A DNA stretch of 64,000 bases from Quillaja saponaria (taxonomy: Eukaryota; Streptophyta; Magnoliopsida; Fabales; Quillajaceae), in NCBI GenBank assembly GCA_029379385.1, contig CM055612.1, positions 16,244,001-16,308,000 on the forward strand, in the 5' to 3' direction. How positions within the stretch are numbered: position 1 is the first letter of the stretch; each line of letters begins with the position of its first letter. Below the pieces are notes generated by a model. That model made no database searches, was not told the DNA's origin, and was given only the letters and a program-made list of their open reading frames with translations. The translations under genes and the position numbers were made by a program. Positions 34,061 to 47,700 of the stretch are shown here, piece by piece.

Positions 34061-36020
34061 TAAGTGATTGCAAACTATATAGGTAGAAACTTATAAGTGA
34101 TGAGTCGTTAAAAGCAAAATTAGCAAGTGTAAACAATATGAATGAGATTATAAAACAAAAAAATTGTCTCCACATAAACTAACCTAGTGTTCTTTTAGTA
34201 TATCTTTGTCTGATACAACTAGTATGAATGTATCTTTTATTTTATTCTTCTTTTCTTGGCCACCATCCATGTTGCACAGACCTATATGGTGCACAAATTA
34301 TATTACTAATTTTAAATTTTTTTGTGTATAATGAAACTATAGAATCAGATGTATCACAACTATGCTTCTCTTATGCATTGAACAATGATCACTTTCACAA
34401 TACCTACGAATATGATTTCCTCAACACATTTGTTTTCAAATTTAAAAATTACTACTCTAGTATCAATTCTAAATGGTCAAAATTGCAATTACTACTACCT
34501 TGCTTAATTTGAATGAAAATTATATTATATCAAATTGCATATCCACAAATACACTATTATTTGTCTTATTACAGGTTATTACAAGTAGTGTCCCCCTGCA
34601 ATTTTTTTCAATTCACACATTTTCATTAAATAGGCCATAAAATTTTTTCCATCCCACTTAGTCTTTATGCTTTATCTGCAATCATTGTTATACTAGATTA
34701 CCTTGTCACTATCTTTTTCATGTAGTAAATAGGCTATTGCTATTTTTTCCCTACAATTTATCAAATTCATTATGTTGTCCAAAGTATACATAATATTTCA
34801 ATGTCGACCTGCCTTGATATATCAATCACCTACCTATAAGGTATGCATGAACTTAGCAGAACATAGATAATATACAATAGACATACATCTTACTGTACAA
34901 ACCCACTAACCCAGAAACCCATTTTCACCATAAACAATACACTATCATCTCACCCATTAATGAATATTTTGAGGATATCAAGGGAATGGCACAAGAAATT
35001 CGTCTATTTCCAATAACATGCACACATATATAGATTATTCACTAACTTTGGAAAATGCCTTAGACTCGGACAGACACACACATCTATATGAGTTTACCTG
35101 GTTAAGACCGTGTAATTATCCTAGTTTCGTCACTTGAAATCAACCTCCTTTGAATTCAAGTCGATAACCCAGAGAATGGTGTTGAAAATCAAAACCCTAG
35201 GGACCAAACTGAATAGGATTAATAATGGATGCTTGCTGGGCATACATGTCGGCAACGATGAAATGTAAATAAAACCCCCCATTCAATCGTACTTAAAATG
35301 GGCTTTGGTGGGCCAGTCATTTTAAGTCTTGTCTGTATAAAGCTATCCAAATCATATCTACCTAGGGACCACTCTCAAAAGTTATCAATATCAATTTCAG
35401 CACCTTATTCTTAATCCAATAATACAAGTCTAAATAACAATACTACAACTTTGTATAGTCGTACTAACATTGGGCGAGGATGATAAAAAATATATTGGCA
35501 TGAAGCTTATATTCATATATATAGATATATATATATATATTAAGAAATACATTATAAAATTTTATAAGGTCCATAACTTATAATGGGATTGTATGAAGCA
35601 TTAAATTGAATGGATTTTTATGAGCGGAACAATGCTTATCATCAAATTATGGCTTAGTGCAAAGCCAATTTAATTGTCAACTTTATTGTAAATGATTAAC
35701 TAATGTCAATTGTAATGTAAATACAATATTTTCTAATAACGTGCCACAAACGGTCATATGGTAACTATATTATAGTTTTCAGTCTACATTCTCTAGTGCA
35801 ATAAACCCTTATTTGGAAACTAATAATCCAATCATATTCAATATTTCGCCTTACCATAATTTGGCAATATTAATTATACAGTATCCATATGTTACATGCC
35901 AAATTGATATTTTTGTTTCATGTGATCCAAACATACTAATGTCATTACACTTTATGTACAAGACAACGAAACTACATAAATCAAAATACATAATATGTTA
36001 TGGCAATTGCTTTAAGTGAA
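34061..36020. other. Region upstream of the B3 fragment, unassigned
   Basis: AT-rich, with a TA repeat near 35516-35540. It may hold the 5' exons or promoter of the B3 gene on the - strand, but no coding block is convincing. The open frames at 34228-34512 and 35813-36019 (+) have no family features. Confidence 0.35.
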
Positions 36021-36434
36021 TTAGGAAAATATAATTTCAGTAATGTGAATAGCACAAACTTTTAAATCCAAGTCAACTATAAAACATAAGTATTGAGTGA
36101 ACCCCATCTTTTTCATACTGGACACCCACCAAACTGGAATTCCAACATACCCAGATGGCATAACTTTGAAACCCATTAAGGAAAATTCACCTGTAATTAG
36201 TGTAACTTGGTACATCAATGGAGAAAATTTCCCTTCTTAGGTCTCTGTATATGAGGATGACAATAGGTGGCTTGTGAAATTTACCTGACTGAGGAGACTA
36301 GCCTCTTCTTCTACACCAAAATTTCTGTGGTTGAAGACCATGCAATTAAGTGGCATTGCAAAGCTATGCGCTTGGATATGCCATGAAATACTCTCTAAAT
36401 TCCTCAGTGTACCAGGAACATTCACTTTTGTCAC
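36021..36434 (-). other. Two adjoining unassigned exon-like frames
   Basis: The frame at 36237-36434 contains LESISWHIQAHSFAMPLNCM and ends EEEASLLSQ just before a GTAAAT donor-like site. The frame at 36021-36218 begins near an AAG acceptor-like site with YQVTLITGEFSLMGF and contains GYVGIPVWWVSSMKKMG. The amino-acid composition looks like real protein, but I do not recognise the family. It may be a gene fragment cut off by repeat unit I just beyond it. Confidence 0.3.
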
Positions 36435-36480
36435 GTAGACACCAACATTCTTGGTATTTGCAATGTGGACATTGGAAAAG

Positions 36481-39400
36481 TGTAATAACCTGATATTTTA
36501 ACATACAATTTAGAATGGTTGTACGTAATTCATTGTGATTAGATAAATAAAGTTCTACTTTAAATAAATATTTTTAGATATAAATATATGTGAATGTAAT
36601 ACAAGAATTAATTTTATAACCTTATTGGTTGGTATGAAATTTAAGAAATTTTAAGTGTGTAAATTCTAATGGAGAGAAAAGAAAAGAAAAGAAAAGAAAA
36701 TAAAATAGAACAAATAAATAAATAATTATCTTTGCATTTGCATAAGTATATATATGTGTGTGTGTATAACACTTACACTCAAGATTGAATTAGGACCATA
36801 ATTCTCATATGTTGACTTTGACCCAAGTTTATAATTTTCCTAGATTCCTTTTATTCCTCTCCCTTTTTCTTTTAAGGCCGACCTTGTCCCTTTCTCCCTT
36901 TCTTCCTTCACTGCCATAAGAGAGTCCAAAAATTTCAAAAACTCCTTTCTTGTTTGGCCGAAAAGTTTATGCACTTGAGAATTGTCACCTTCCTCCTTTC
37001 TTGTGCTTATTGTACCTTTGTTGGTGTGCTTTGTGGGAGGATTTAGGAGTAGTTTTTGTAGATATTTTATCCCCAATTTAGCAAGGTAGTAAGTACTTTA
37101 GGTCTTGAAAACAATTAAGACTTGTTGTGTTGGTTTAACTGTGAGAAGTGAAGGTGGTGGGTGTGTTGGTGTGCTGTGTGTAGCCAAGGGTAGTTGTGGA
37201 GTTGAAGGGTAGTAGGTGCCAACCAACCTCACCAATTCAAGCATGAGATAAAGCAAGGTTGGAGGGGCTGTTTGGATAGCTTCCACTCACCCTTTTTCCG
37301 CTATCAAAGTATATGGATTTCAATAATTCTAAGTTGCTATCCCTTATTTTGGATAGCAACTTAATCAAAGAATTCCTCCCTCTTTTTGGTCATCAAGGAT
37401 TGAATTGAAGGATAGTTTAACCATAGGAAGACACAGTTTAGAAGAGAAAACAAGGCAGAAATTCTCCAATGTTGTAAGACTCGAATTATTGAAATCCCTT
37501 TGAATAAAAGTCTAAAGTAGATGTGTTGTTAAGATGTGTACTAAATGGAATTAATAGAGGTATGGATTTTAAAGAAAAACTTTTAAAAAAAAATTTAAGT
37601 GAATACATAAGAGGATTTATGGATTCATTTTAATTTTTTGGTTTAGATATATATTTGTATGCCTATATATGAACTAAAAGGACTTATTCCTATAAGATGT
37701 TTGATAGAATGACTAGAAGAAATTAAATGTTAGTATATGCATAGGAGTTGATATATATACGCTTTATTAGTTAAATAGTGAATTGAGGGATTAATGGAAT
37801 CAATTTAACTCTAAAAACTAATGTTATTTAGTTACTTGAATACAAGGAAGCTAGGAGGATGATAAAAGAATGAAAACATGATGATTAGTAATAATTGACA
37901 TAGAATTGGGTTGTTAGTGAAAAAGGGGGAAATAGGGGCAGATTTTATGAATAAGAGAAATTCAGTATTTCGGGTGTTTTCAGGACAGAATTAGTTTGAG
38001 AGTTATAAAGAGGAAGTGAGCCCTATTGTATTGGGATGATGTCTGAAAAATTTGGTAACTTGGTTCTATGTATACTTATCGTTAAAGCTATTGGACTGTG
38101 GCTAGGTCCATGTATGATTTTTAGTGAGCTTTAGTTAGTCCGAGAGACTTCATCAGATGTTTTGGTTGGAATTAGCTTAGCACCTCTCAATCAAAGTTGT
38201 TTCTAACATATTAAAAGATAAATCTGTAATGGTACAGATCTTAATTCTATATTATATGTATTTTGGAGGTATTGGAAGTCATGGCTGTGATTTTAGGGTC
38301 CTAACTATACTTGTTTTGAAGTAATTGATATTAAGGGGTCGGAAAAGATGAATTAGCAGTAGAATGCGGAAGATGAAATGTTTCTAACACCTTGGTAAGC
38401 TAGACTAGAAAGTTTCATAATTTATTTTCCAAGTACGAGAATTCTATATGCATCAGAATCAGAGGTTGGTAACCAAAAATTATACTAGTGCCTTGTTTTT
38501 GTTCATGTGAGGAATCGAGTGAATTCAATGCTGATTTTAGGAAATTATAAATAAGAAAGATAGCTAACTTTCTAAAGTTAATTTTTCAACTTAGTTTTAT
38601 TAAATTTGGTTAAGTATGTAATTTGAAAACAAACATATATCCAATGAGGGTTGTAAAAAATACTTAAAATGAGTAAACTTTAAATAAATACTTGAAACTT
38701 AGTAACTTTGGATTTTCGTAATTAAAATGTTATAACTCATAAAAATTGGTAAAGTTAATAATACTTGGAAAATGTAATTGCAATTTTGAAAAGTGTTGTT
38801 GAATTAACAACTTGTGTGAATGCAAGAGTAAGTGACAAACAAGATTTTTAAACTAGTGAGTGGTTAACAGTTATCCTTTGGTTGTTAGATTATTATGTGT
38901 AATTGTATGTGTATTTGAATAAATGTGTTATATGAAAAAAAAAATTAATAAGCAAGTGCAATGTTTTAGTGAGTTATTTGAATTATATTTGTTTGAAATT
39001 ATTTGTGGTTGATAAGAGCTAACAAAAAGAATTTTTCTTCGAAATGATCTTTATTTTTGAAACTAAAATCCAGGTGCACATAGGATGTTTTGATTTAATA
39101 TTATAATACTAAATATTCTAATTATAATAAGTGTTTCAAAAGAATTGAGTGCTCAAACCCGGTAGGTAGATTTAGGGAAGGAGATTCAGGGACTCTGTAT
39201 TTCAATGATTATATTTATGATTTTGTTTGGTGTGTGGGAGTAAAAATGCTTGGTGGGAGTGGTGTGCAGGGCTGAGTTACTCGATTGGCCCTTTGTTTGA
39301 TTTGTGTGCTTGGAATTGCTTTAATTGTTTTGATTGAATTATACTGAGTACTATTTGAACTATGCTTGTTAAGCTTACATTTCCGTAATCATGTAAATGT

Positions 39401-40003
39401 AACTTTAATGATTTTAAAATTTATGATATGTTGATATTAATTGACTGTATATTATATAAGTGTGTTGAGTGATACTAGTACCCTTTTGGTACAATTTTCT
39501 ACTCATTAAGTCCATGGAAATCACTCCTCTTTGTTGACATATTTTTTTAGTAACAAGATTTCAATATATTGCTTCGACTAGCTCATAACCTACCGACAGA
39601 GTATGGCAAGGTAATTCTTTAGAATCTCATACTTAAAGTCAATAATGAAAGTTTGCAGTCACACTAAAATTGTGGGATGTCTGATTTTGTATTGTGTAAT
39701 AGTCTAATTAATTATTATTTGTGATATGACTAGAGCAGAGCACCCTTGTGTGTATTGTGATTCTTGTGATTTGGTTGTATATATACCAGATGTAGTTGTT
39801 TATATTTTGAGACATGTTCCTTATTGCAGTGAATCTCTACCGAAATTTTTTGATAAATTATTATTTGTTTCAGTAAATAAACATTTACATTTAACTTTTG
39901 TTTTAGTCAAGAATCATATATGTTCAGTTGTGGTAAAGTCAGGGTTACGGATGTTAGGTTATCTAATCTTCCAGCCAGTTATGCTTCCATGAGAAGTGTG
40001 ACA
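36481..40003 (+). repeat. Repeat family unit I, longest uninterrupted copy
   Basis: Begins TGTAATAACCTGATATTT at 36481 and ends GAAGTGTGACA at 40003, a length of 3523 bases with TG...CA ends like an LTR. The order is: AT-rich lead; GTTGACTTTGACCC (36813); a pyrimidine-rich copy-specific block (36.84-37.45 kb); AT-rich middle; GTGAGT at about 38855; intron-like segment with GGCTGAGTTACTCG near 39270; TTTTTTTAG near 39549; 'exon'; terminal block. No matching 5-bp target duplication is visible. No primer binding site or polypurine tract lies beside it, so it resembles a solo LTR. The open frames at 36840-37286 and 39726-40129 are not genes. Confidence 0.75.
36676..36702. repeat. (GAAAA)n simple repeat
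   Basis: Five consecutive GAAAA units near the 5' end of unit I. Confidence 0.9.
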
Positions 40004-42694
40004 AATTCGTTATTTGAACCACATCAATCCTGCTATCCAGTAGTATTAGAATCTCTCTTTCATAGAGCCTATCAAAGTTATACAACCATACTGATACAGC
40101 GCCAACATAATACACCACAGGTTCTCTAGGCATGTTGAATTCAACTGGAACAGACTATTAAAGTTTATGTGTGGAGGCAGACAATTGACAAGGACTAGGT
40201 ATAATGACAGAAACAATGGATAAACTGCCTCACACTGACTGGTTATAAATAGTAAGGAGCTGGATTCTTGAAGAGAAAGATAGATGAATAATCATACTTA
40301 TCGAGGTGACCATTTACATAATACCCTTATAACTCAACAGATATAATCTCTACAAAATCTCCAGCTTTATCTGGTAGTGTTTTGGAATAATGTAATAACT
40401 ACTCTCTTAATTAGGTATAGTTGGGTTAAATCATAGTTTTATATTATTAAGAGTGTAAAAGTGACTTTTTAATATTATATATCTTTTTTTATATTTTATA
40501 ATTTTATGTTGACCTCTTTGATTCATATCTCTGTATACATGATTAAATACATCTAATCGGTGCACCTTTTTTTTTTTATCCTAGTTCTCAGTTATCTCAA
40601 AATATTTTTACTATAATAATTATTATTAATTCATTAATATATGTTATAAATGTTGCTATGTTTAAATCTAATATATTATTTACTTTTTAATAGTATAATT
40701 TTTTTTTAATATATTAATATGATAAAAATTTGACTGTAAATATTATTCAAACTATGACCATTATGCATTATTCAAACTATGATACACAATGTGTCATGCA
40801 GTGACCTAGGTAGTGTAAAGATTATTAATTGTTAGTTGTACAATAAAATAGGATTTATATATGATTTATATAAGGAATGAGAACCTATGGAAGAAGATAA
40901 ATTAGTGGAAAAAAATACATAAAAAATTATTTTTGACAAAGTAATTGTTGTTATTGTTGATGATTATATATGAGAATCTACACAGTAATTTGAACTTATG
41001 TCCAAATAACCATATGGAATAAATGAATTTAGTTTTTTTGTAAGTATTGTACTAACTATTGTACTAATTATTAATGTGTTTATTGGTTAAATAAAATTGG
41101 AAAATCTTGAGAAATGATGAAAACATTATGGAAGAAGAAAATTTGAGAAAAATTGAAATTTTTTAGCATATTGCATAATAATTATTGATAAATTAGAGTT
41201 GTTAATGAAATATTAAAGTAATTGTTGGTTATTTTTTATAAGTAATAATATAAACAACGTGTAACATAAATGCCAACGTTTGAAGTATGTATAAATAATT
41301 GTTACATCTCCGAGTATTTATTTAGATTACATGATATATGTATAGATATAATAATTGAACTCCTCTACCAAAAGTTAAACAACATTTATCCTCAAGATAT
41401 ATATTTAACTCATTCTTGACGCATTAGATTATTAACTCTCAAATTTTTTAACTAAAAATGACAAAAATATTGTACAATGGGCAACTAAGACTATTGAATT
41501 TTATGTTTTATGTCAGTTGAATATATTAAGTAATTGACACATTCAATTTATATTTTAAAGTAAGTAGCATTTTCATTGCACGAGGACATTGCATAATTAT
41601 TTATTTCATAAAACCTAATACGGAAGAATGAGAAGAATGAACAATTTTACCATATTTATGAAATTTTGCAGCAACCCAATTTTGTTTTCAGAATACAAAA
41701 AGACACGGTATTTGGACACTTCAGGCACAATTTAGGGATTGCCAAACCAGCAGATAGGATTGGCCCTCTTATTAAGCGTCACAGACATATACTGAGATTT
41801 AGCTCCAAATCTAGGAAATTTTGTAAGTGGAAAAAATATATTATTTTAATAAATCAAAAATTAATAAAAAGTAATTTTTTTTTTAAGAAATAAAAAGTGC
41901 ATAAGTAGTATGGACAGATTTTTTTGTTTCACAAATTTTTTTTTATCATCCTTGTGATTTTAATTAATAAGAATCAACTTTCAGATTATATTTTTAATAC
42001 AAAAATGATGAGAGAGTATAGATGCCGAATTAATGCTTTTGATAGTTTATAAACACAATTAAAATCAAAATACTAGAATTTAGTTTATAGTAGCTGTAAA
42101 CTACCATACACATTTTTTAATAGTAGTCAATTACAGTCAGGAATTGATTATTAAATGAAATGAATTCAGTGATAAATAATCAAGAGACTAAGAAAATTTA
42201 TATTTGAATATTTTGATCGTTATTCAATTGTTAAATATGAAGACAAATTAAAAGAATTAAGTGCCGAAATTAGAAATGTACATAGTATAGAGTTTTATTG
42301 TTATGTTGAGGAATTTATTAGGATGGTAGAACTAAAACCAATCAATATCTGTGTGGCTAAAATTAGATTTAACACTAAATAAGTTGATGCAAAATAAAAT
42401 TTCTCTTAGGACTTATATATTAATTTAAATAGCTAGTGGGATCAACTGCCCTTAGCATGTACCTACATTCGACCCACAATTCAGGATGAGTAGTTTTGTT
42501 TAACCGAATCAAGATACAGAGATTGCATAATCAATAGTAACCAATACAACGATTTCAACTACATTATTACAAGCAACGTAAGAACACAAAGATACAGGAA
42601 CTACTTTTATATTTAATTTGCATAATTTGAAAAACAAAATTTTTAAGTAGAGGTATCTACCGCGTGTATTGGAGTAGTCCAAATCCATCATATT
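40004..42694. other. AT-rich spacer, no gene recognised
   Basis: About 2.7 kb between the + and - oriented repeat groups. A frame at 41666-41893 (+) contains FRHNLGIAKPADRIGPLIKR but has no known domain or splice context. Otherwise I see nothing in it. Confidence 0.45.
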
Positions 42695-45173
42695 TGTCAC
42701 ACCTCATATAGTTGTATGACTAGTCAAAGGAATGGATAACTGCACTTCTATAACCATGACTTCAAATTAAACAACAAGTATGACATTTGACCCACCATAA
42801 TTTGAATAGAAGATATTTTTTTTTTCAATTAAAACTACATACAGAGACTTATTTAACAAATTACGTGACACTTTAATTAACAATTTTGGAAAAGGTTCCC
42901 GGGAAAGCAGAACATGCCCAGTAATACAAACATATACAGCCTGGTTACACTTAACTAGTTAATAACAGTAATAATATATACAAGGAGCTTTGCTCCATTA
43001 ACATTGTAAACAGTAACAATTAGACTATTACACAAAACAAAGCACAACAACTTAAATCCATAATGTGACTGCAAACTTTTGTCTTTTGACTTCAAGTATG
43101 CAATCCTAACTAATACCTTGCTGCACGCTATCGACAAGTCACGTATCGATGGTAGACGTCCCACTAAGATCCTGTTACTAAAAAAAAATAGCAAGTGAGA
43201 AGTGAGTCATAAAAAGTCAGTGAGTGAAACACGTATCCAATGAGTACTAGCATCACTTAACACATGGATATAATATATAAGTTAAATAATATCAATGTAA
43301 CATGAATTTCAAAACAATTAAATGTCATACGTAAGCAAATATGGAAAACATAAAATTAAACAAACAAAAGTAAGTAATACACTATACAATCAAATCAAAT
43401 CAATCAAAACACTCAAATCACACAAAGGGCCAATTAGAGTAACTCAACACTAGAACACCAAATACATATCCTCCTCGAGCAATTTTTGCGCCTGTACAAC
43501 AAATATATACTCCTTACATATTCATCCCCGGGACTGAGTTACTCGAGTATTTATAATCACATATCAAATAGTCAAATCAAAGTATCCTAGGTGCACCTAG
43601 ATTCTATTTAGAATGTAAAAATTAGTTTGGACAAAAATCAGTTTATTTGCCCTTATCAAATATAAACAAAATCACACATCAAATACAATTAAATTATTAT
43701 GCAAAAATCAACAATACAACACTTAATTCAATTAACTAAATTCATAGCATTAAACATTCATAAGGTACACCGAAATAAATAACCAAATATAATCTAGCAA
43801 CCAAAGAGTAATGTTTTCCACTCACAGTGATATGGATCCGCTCGTTGCTCCTTCTTGCTTTCACGTAGGTCGTTGGCTCACTAATATGTTCATGAGCTAA
43901 AAGTCATATTTTCAAATATTACTTAGTTTATAAACTTCATAGTTATAATCTTCTAATTACTATAATACATATATATATATATATCAATTCAATTAAGAGC
44001 TTGAATTATGAGATTTCAATATCAATTCAACCAAGTTTCAAGATTACCCTTTCCTTAACACTTAACCAATCTTTCTTTATCCTTTGTTTTTAGATTTTTT
44101 ATTCAAATTCAAATAATCCCTAACCACAAAGGTTTGAAAATGCCTAAGTTTTACTCATTATGTTATAATTAGTTTCTAGTAAACATTTTATCAAGTATCT
44201 TAAGGACATAAGTTCTTTCAATTGATATGTGTGTATATATGTATATACATACACCAAGAATTCAACGTAAATCTATAAATTTCCATCTCATTTATATTCA
44301 AACTTGAATTTAAATTGAACTACCTACCTAGTTTTCATCAAGGATTGAGTTAAACCATTCTGATATTAACATTTTTCAATTATTTAATAATCACCTTATA
44401 TGTTCTTTGTCCTAACACTCTATTCATTAAAGTACAACTAGTCTCTTTTTGGCCTTTCAACAAACACCTTAAGGGTCTTCTTAATTTCACTTCATGTGTA
44501 AGTGTATATATATATATATATATATACACACTCCAAAAGTATCAACATAATTTTCAACATTAACATATTGAATTCCAACACTTCCTTTTCCAATAAATAT
44601 ATGTCACTACCATATGTGTCGCTAAACTTTCATTCACAATTATCAGCTCTTCTAATCATGTATTTTATATACTAAAATTCTCAATTTCAATTACTTAAGT
44701 TAAACCACAAGTTAGTATTTAAAATTTCATGAAAAACAAAAGATACACATGACCCAATATATGTTAGGAACAAGGAAACTAAGCAAAACAAGGTGGCTGC
44801 CCTCATTGCTAACCTCACACCCCAAACTCAAAACAGGGCACCAATCTCACTCCTCAGCTACTGCTTCCTTATGGTGGCTGCCATAGTTGAAAGGATACAA
44901 AACAAGAATGGAAGGTGGTTAAAAACAGGATAACTGTAATTGTTGGCAAATGGGATAAAGTATGACACACACGACTAAAGAAAACAATAATAATAAATCA
45001 AAAGAGAAAGAGAAAGAGAAAGAAATGAGGTCCTACATTGGCGGAAACCTCTACCCATAACCACACATATCATTGTCGAAATTCAAAATAGGGCAACTAC
45101 CTTTTGATGGATGCCACCTAAAAATGGACCAAGCTACCTTGGCTGAAAGGAAAACAAAAACCAAAACGTCACT
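42695..45173 (-). repeat. Repeat family unit J, inverted
   Basis: Starts TGTCACACCTC at 42695, the reverse complement of the family's 3' end. On the - strand it carries the 'exon' (43.03-43.17 kb), the acceptor-like run TTTTTTTTAG near 43180, the GGGACTGAGTTACTCGAG block near 43530, GTGAGTGG near 43823, TA-rich submodules (43.97-44.0, 44.23-44.26 and 44.51-44.53 kb), and a copy-specific block (44.76-45.1 kb). It is interrupted by unit K at 45174, and its 5' part may resume beyond K near 47.7 kb. Confidence 0.7.
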
Positions 45174-46400
45174 TGTCACACCCCTCACGGAGGCATGATT
45201 GGCTGGAGGAATGGTAACCAGACCTCCGAAACCCTGACTCCAAAACAAAGAAACAACTATGGCTCTTGACTAACCAATAATTAAAACTGAAAAAAAACAT
45301 TATAAAACAAAAATTTATAAAACAAAAGTTAACGATAAAAGTTGGTTGACTGAAACAAACCACAATTTACTAAAATAAAATAAAATTGATAGAGGTCCTA
45401 TGTAATATGGAACATGCCTTAAAATACAAACCTATAAACTCTTGTTCTTACTGAACGGCAACACAAAGAGAACGAGGAGCTTCACTCAATCCATATCATA
45501 AACAAGACCAATACTAGACTATTGTATCATTCAAAATTAGACATCTCACAGTTTAATTGTGACTGCAAACTTTCATCCTTAACTTCAAGTATAAGATTCC
45601 GAAGAATACCTTGTCATCAATCTTCAACGGACCCTATATTAGTGGTTAACTTCCTTTAAGGTTCTGTTATTAAAAAAATTATTCACAAAAGAGGGGTGAG
45701 TCCTACAGACTCTAAGTGAAAAACGTATCCAAAGGGTATTAGCATCACTCAAATCATATATATCATCATTTAATTTCAAATAATATTATTCATATCTTAA
45801 ATTAATAGCACACTCACAATAATTGCAAGTTTTATGAAGCAACGATTCATATGTTTCACAACATATATATATATAGAGAGAGCCATATATCCAAAGTTCA
45901 CAATTCTTAGCAATGCAATCAGAACATACAAACAAACAAAGGGCCAACGAGTGACTCAGCCCCACATAACATTATCTCCTCCCACCAGGTATTTATGCAC
46001 CTACACAACAGTTTAATTCTCCATACACAATCCATCTCACAGGGGCGAAGTACTCAATTCTTTTAAAAATAATTGTCTATTGCAAAATGTCTCAAAATTT
46101 CAAATAAGAATATCCTAGGTGCACCTGGATCTCAGTTTCAGAAATAAAAATCATTTCTTAGAAAAATTTCAATTTGTTGGCCCTTATTAACTACAAACAA
46201 TTTCAAAGAAGCATGATTTAAACAACTCACTAAAACATTACACTTGCACATTTATTTATATACACATACAATCACACATAATAATCTGGCCCCTAAAAGT
46301 AACAATTAACCACTCACCAGTTCATTAATCTTATTTGTCACTTACTTTCATGTTCACATTTGTTGTCGAGTCCATAATAGGCTCCAGAGTTGTGCTTCAA
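45174..46400 (-). repeat. Repeat family unit K, inverted
   Basis: Begins TGTCACACCCCTCACGGAGG at 45174. On the - strand it has the terminal block, the 'exon' (about 45.55-45.65 kb), an acceptor-like site degraded to TTTTAATAACAG, and the intron-like part with CACATAACATT in place of the usual GC-rich block. GTGAGTGG follows near 46315, then the first 'exon' with GGAGCCTATTATGG near 46380. It lies inside unit J. Confidence 0.7.
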
Positions 46401-47700
46401 GTGTGACGTGTGGTGGAGGTGTCATAATTGAGAACAAAATCTGAGTTAAGGGCACACTCTTTCGTTGTCCAAAAAGGATATGGAACTTGTACATCTCCAC
46501 ACATGTAGGAGTAGGTAGGAAGGGCCAGAGCTTCCACAGATGCCAGAGTTGCTAATACAATCACCCAAAAATAAAAAATAAATAAAAAATGATTTGGTCA
46601 CAAATTCTATGGAAATCCATAACCTCAGTTACGCTTTCTCTCAAGTAGGATATTGTTACTGTGTTTTTGCCAGTAGAGAAGCTCTTCGTATAAATATATA
46701 TACAGACCCTGATTCTTCTACAAAAGGAGGAACAATTCCACGTGGCAAGTTATAGTCCTCCTATCCTAGACATTAATATTTTTTTCTTGTTTATAGCAAG
46801 TTTTGGCTCTTAGACATTATTAATGCAGCTACAAATATATAAAATAGAAGTAATATAAAATCAAAAGAAATATAAAGAAAAAATGCATCTCTTCCAATCT
46901 TGCAAGACACGGTACTTTACTCAAATTGCATTTCAAAATTTTCAACTTAGTTGATTATAGAATCAATTTGACATAATAAATTAAATTAATTCTCAAGTCT
47001 CTGCAAAGTAGATGCCGGTTGTGTGTGTCTAGGCGGGATCATTGAAAAAGTAATAATATATTCAGCAGAATTGAGAGGCCCCTGAGTCAAGAATCTGTTT
47101 TAGGTTTTGAAAAAAAATAACTTGAAAAGTCCACCTTGTTCATCCTTTGGCCTTTTGTTATATTTATATCATTTTTATTTCTTCTTATTCAAATCCTAAT
47201 TCTTCCATCCTTTTCCACAAACAACAGAACTTTGGGATGTAGGAATTGAAAGTAATATCTTTGATGTGAAATTATTTATATGCAATGGCATAGAACACAA
47301 TAATATCAAGAATAATATTATAATGAATTAGATGTTAGGGACCAAAATTCAGTAGGAAGCACCAATGTTAATACAATATTTATCCATCTAAAAATGTAAA
47401 AGGAAAATACCAATAGAATGATATCCTTATCTTGATAATTCAAGGCCAAATATCAGTAAGCTGAAAAATAGATTGCCACACACATAATCAGCTAACATCC
47501 TCACCTAGAGTTGTTTTAGACTTTGTGTAAGGAAATCATTTAGATTGTCAAATAAGTATAAAAACCATAAAGAACATAACCTTTTTAATTACTAAGCACA
47601 TTAATTAACCTTTATACCTGCTCATGTAGCAATGCCCATTTTCTTAGCTTACCAAGTTGATATTCTCCTTTCAAGTGTTACTTGTAATTTGCAAATCAGC
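46401..47700. other. Unassigned stretch after unit K
   Basis: Mixed-composition DNA with no recognised gene, terminal repeat or repeat-family block. It may be the 5' part of unit K, since these parts differ between copies. Confidence 0.35.

Noticed and set aside
36840..37286. Two - strand frames in unit I
   Set aside because: They lie in the purine-rich complement of the variable block, with no domain and no conservation between units.
36481..40003. A complete retrotransposon bounded by two family units
   Set aside because: No gag-pol sequence, primer binding site or polypurine tract lies between any same-strand pair of units; the spacer DNA holds unrelated sequence.
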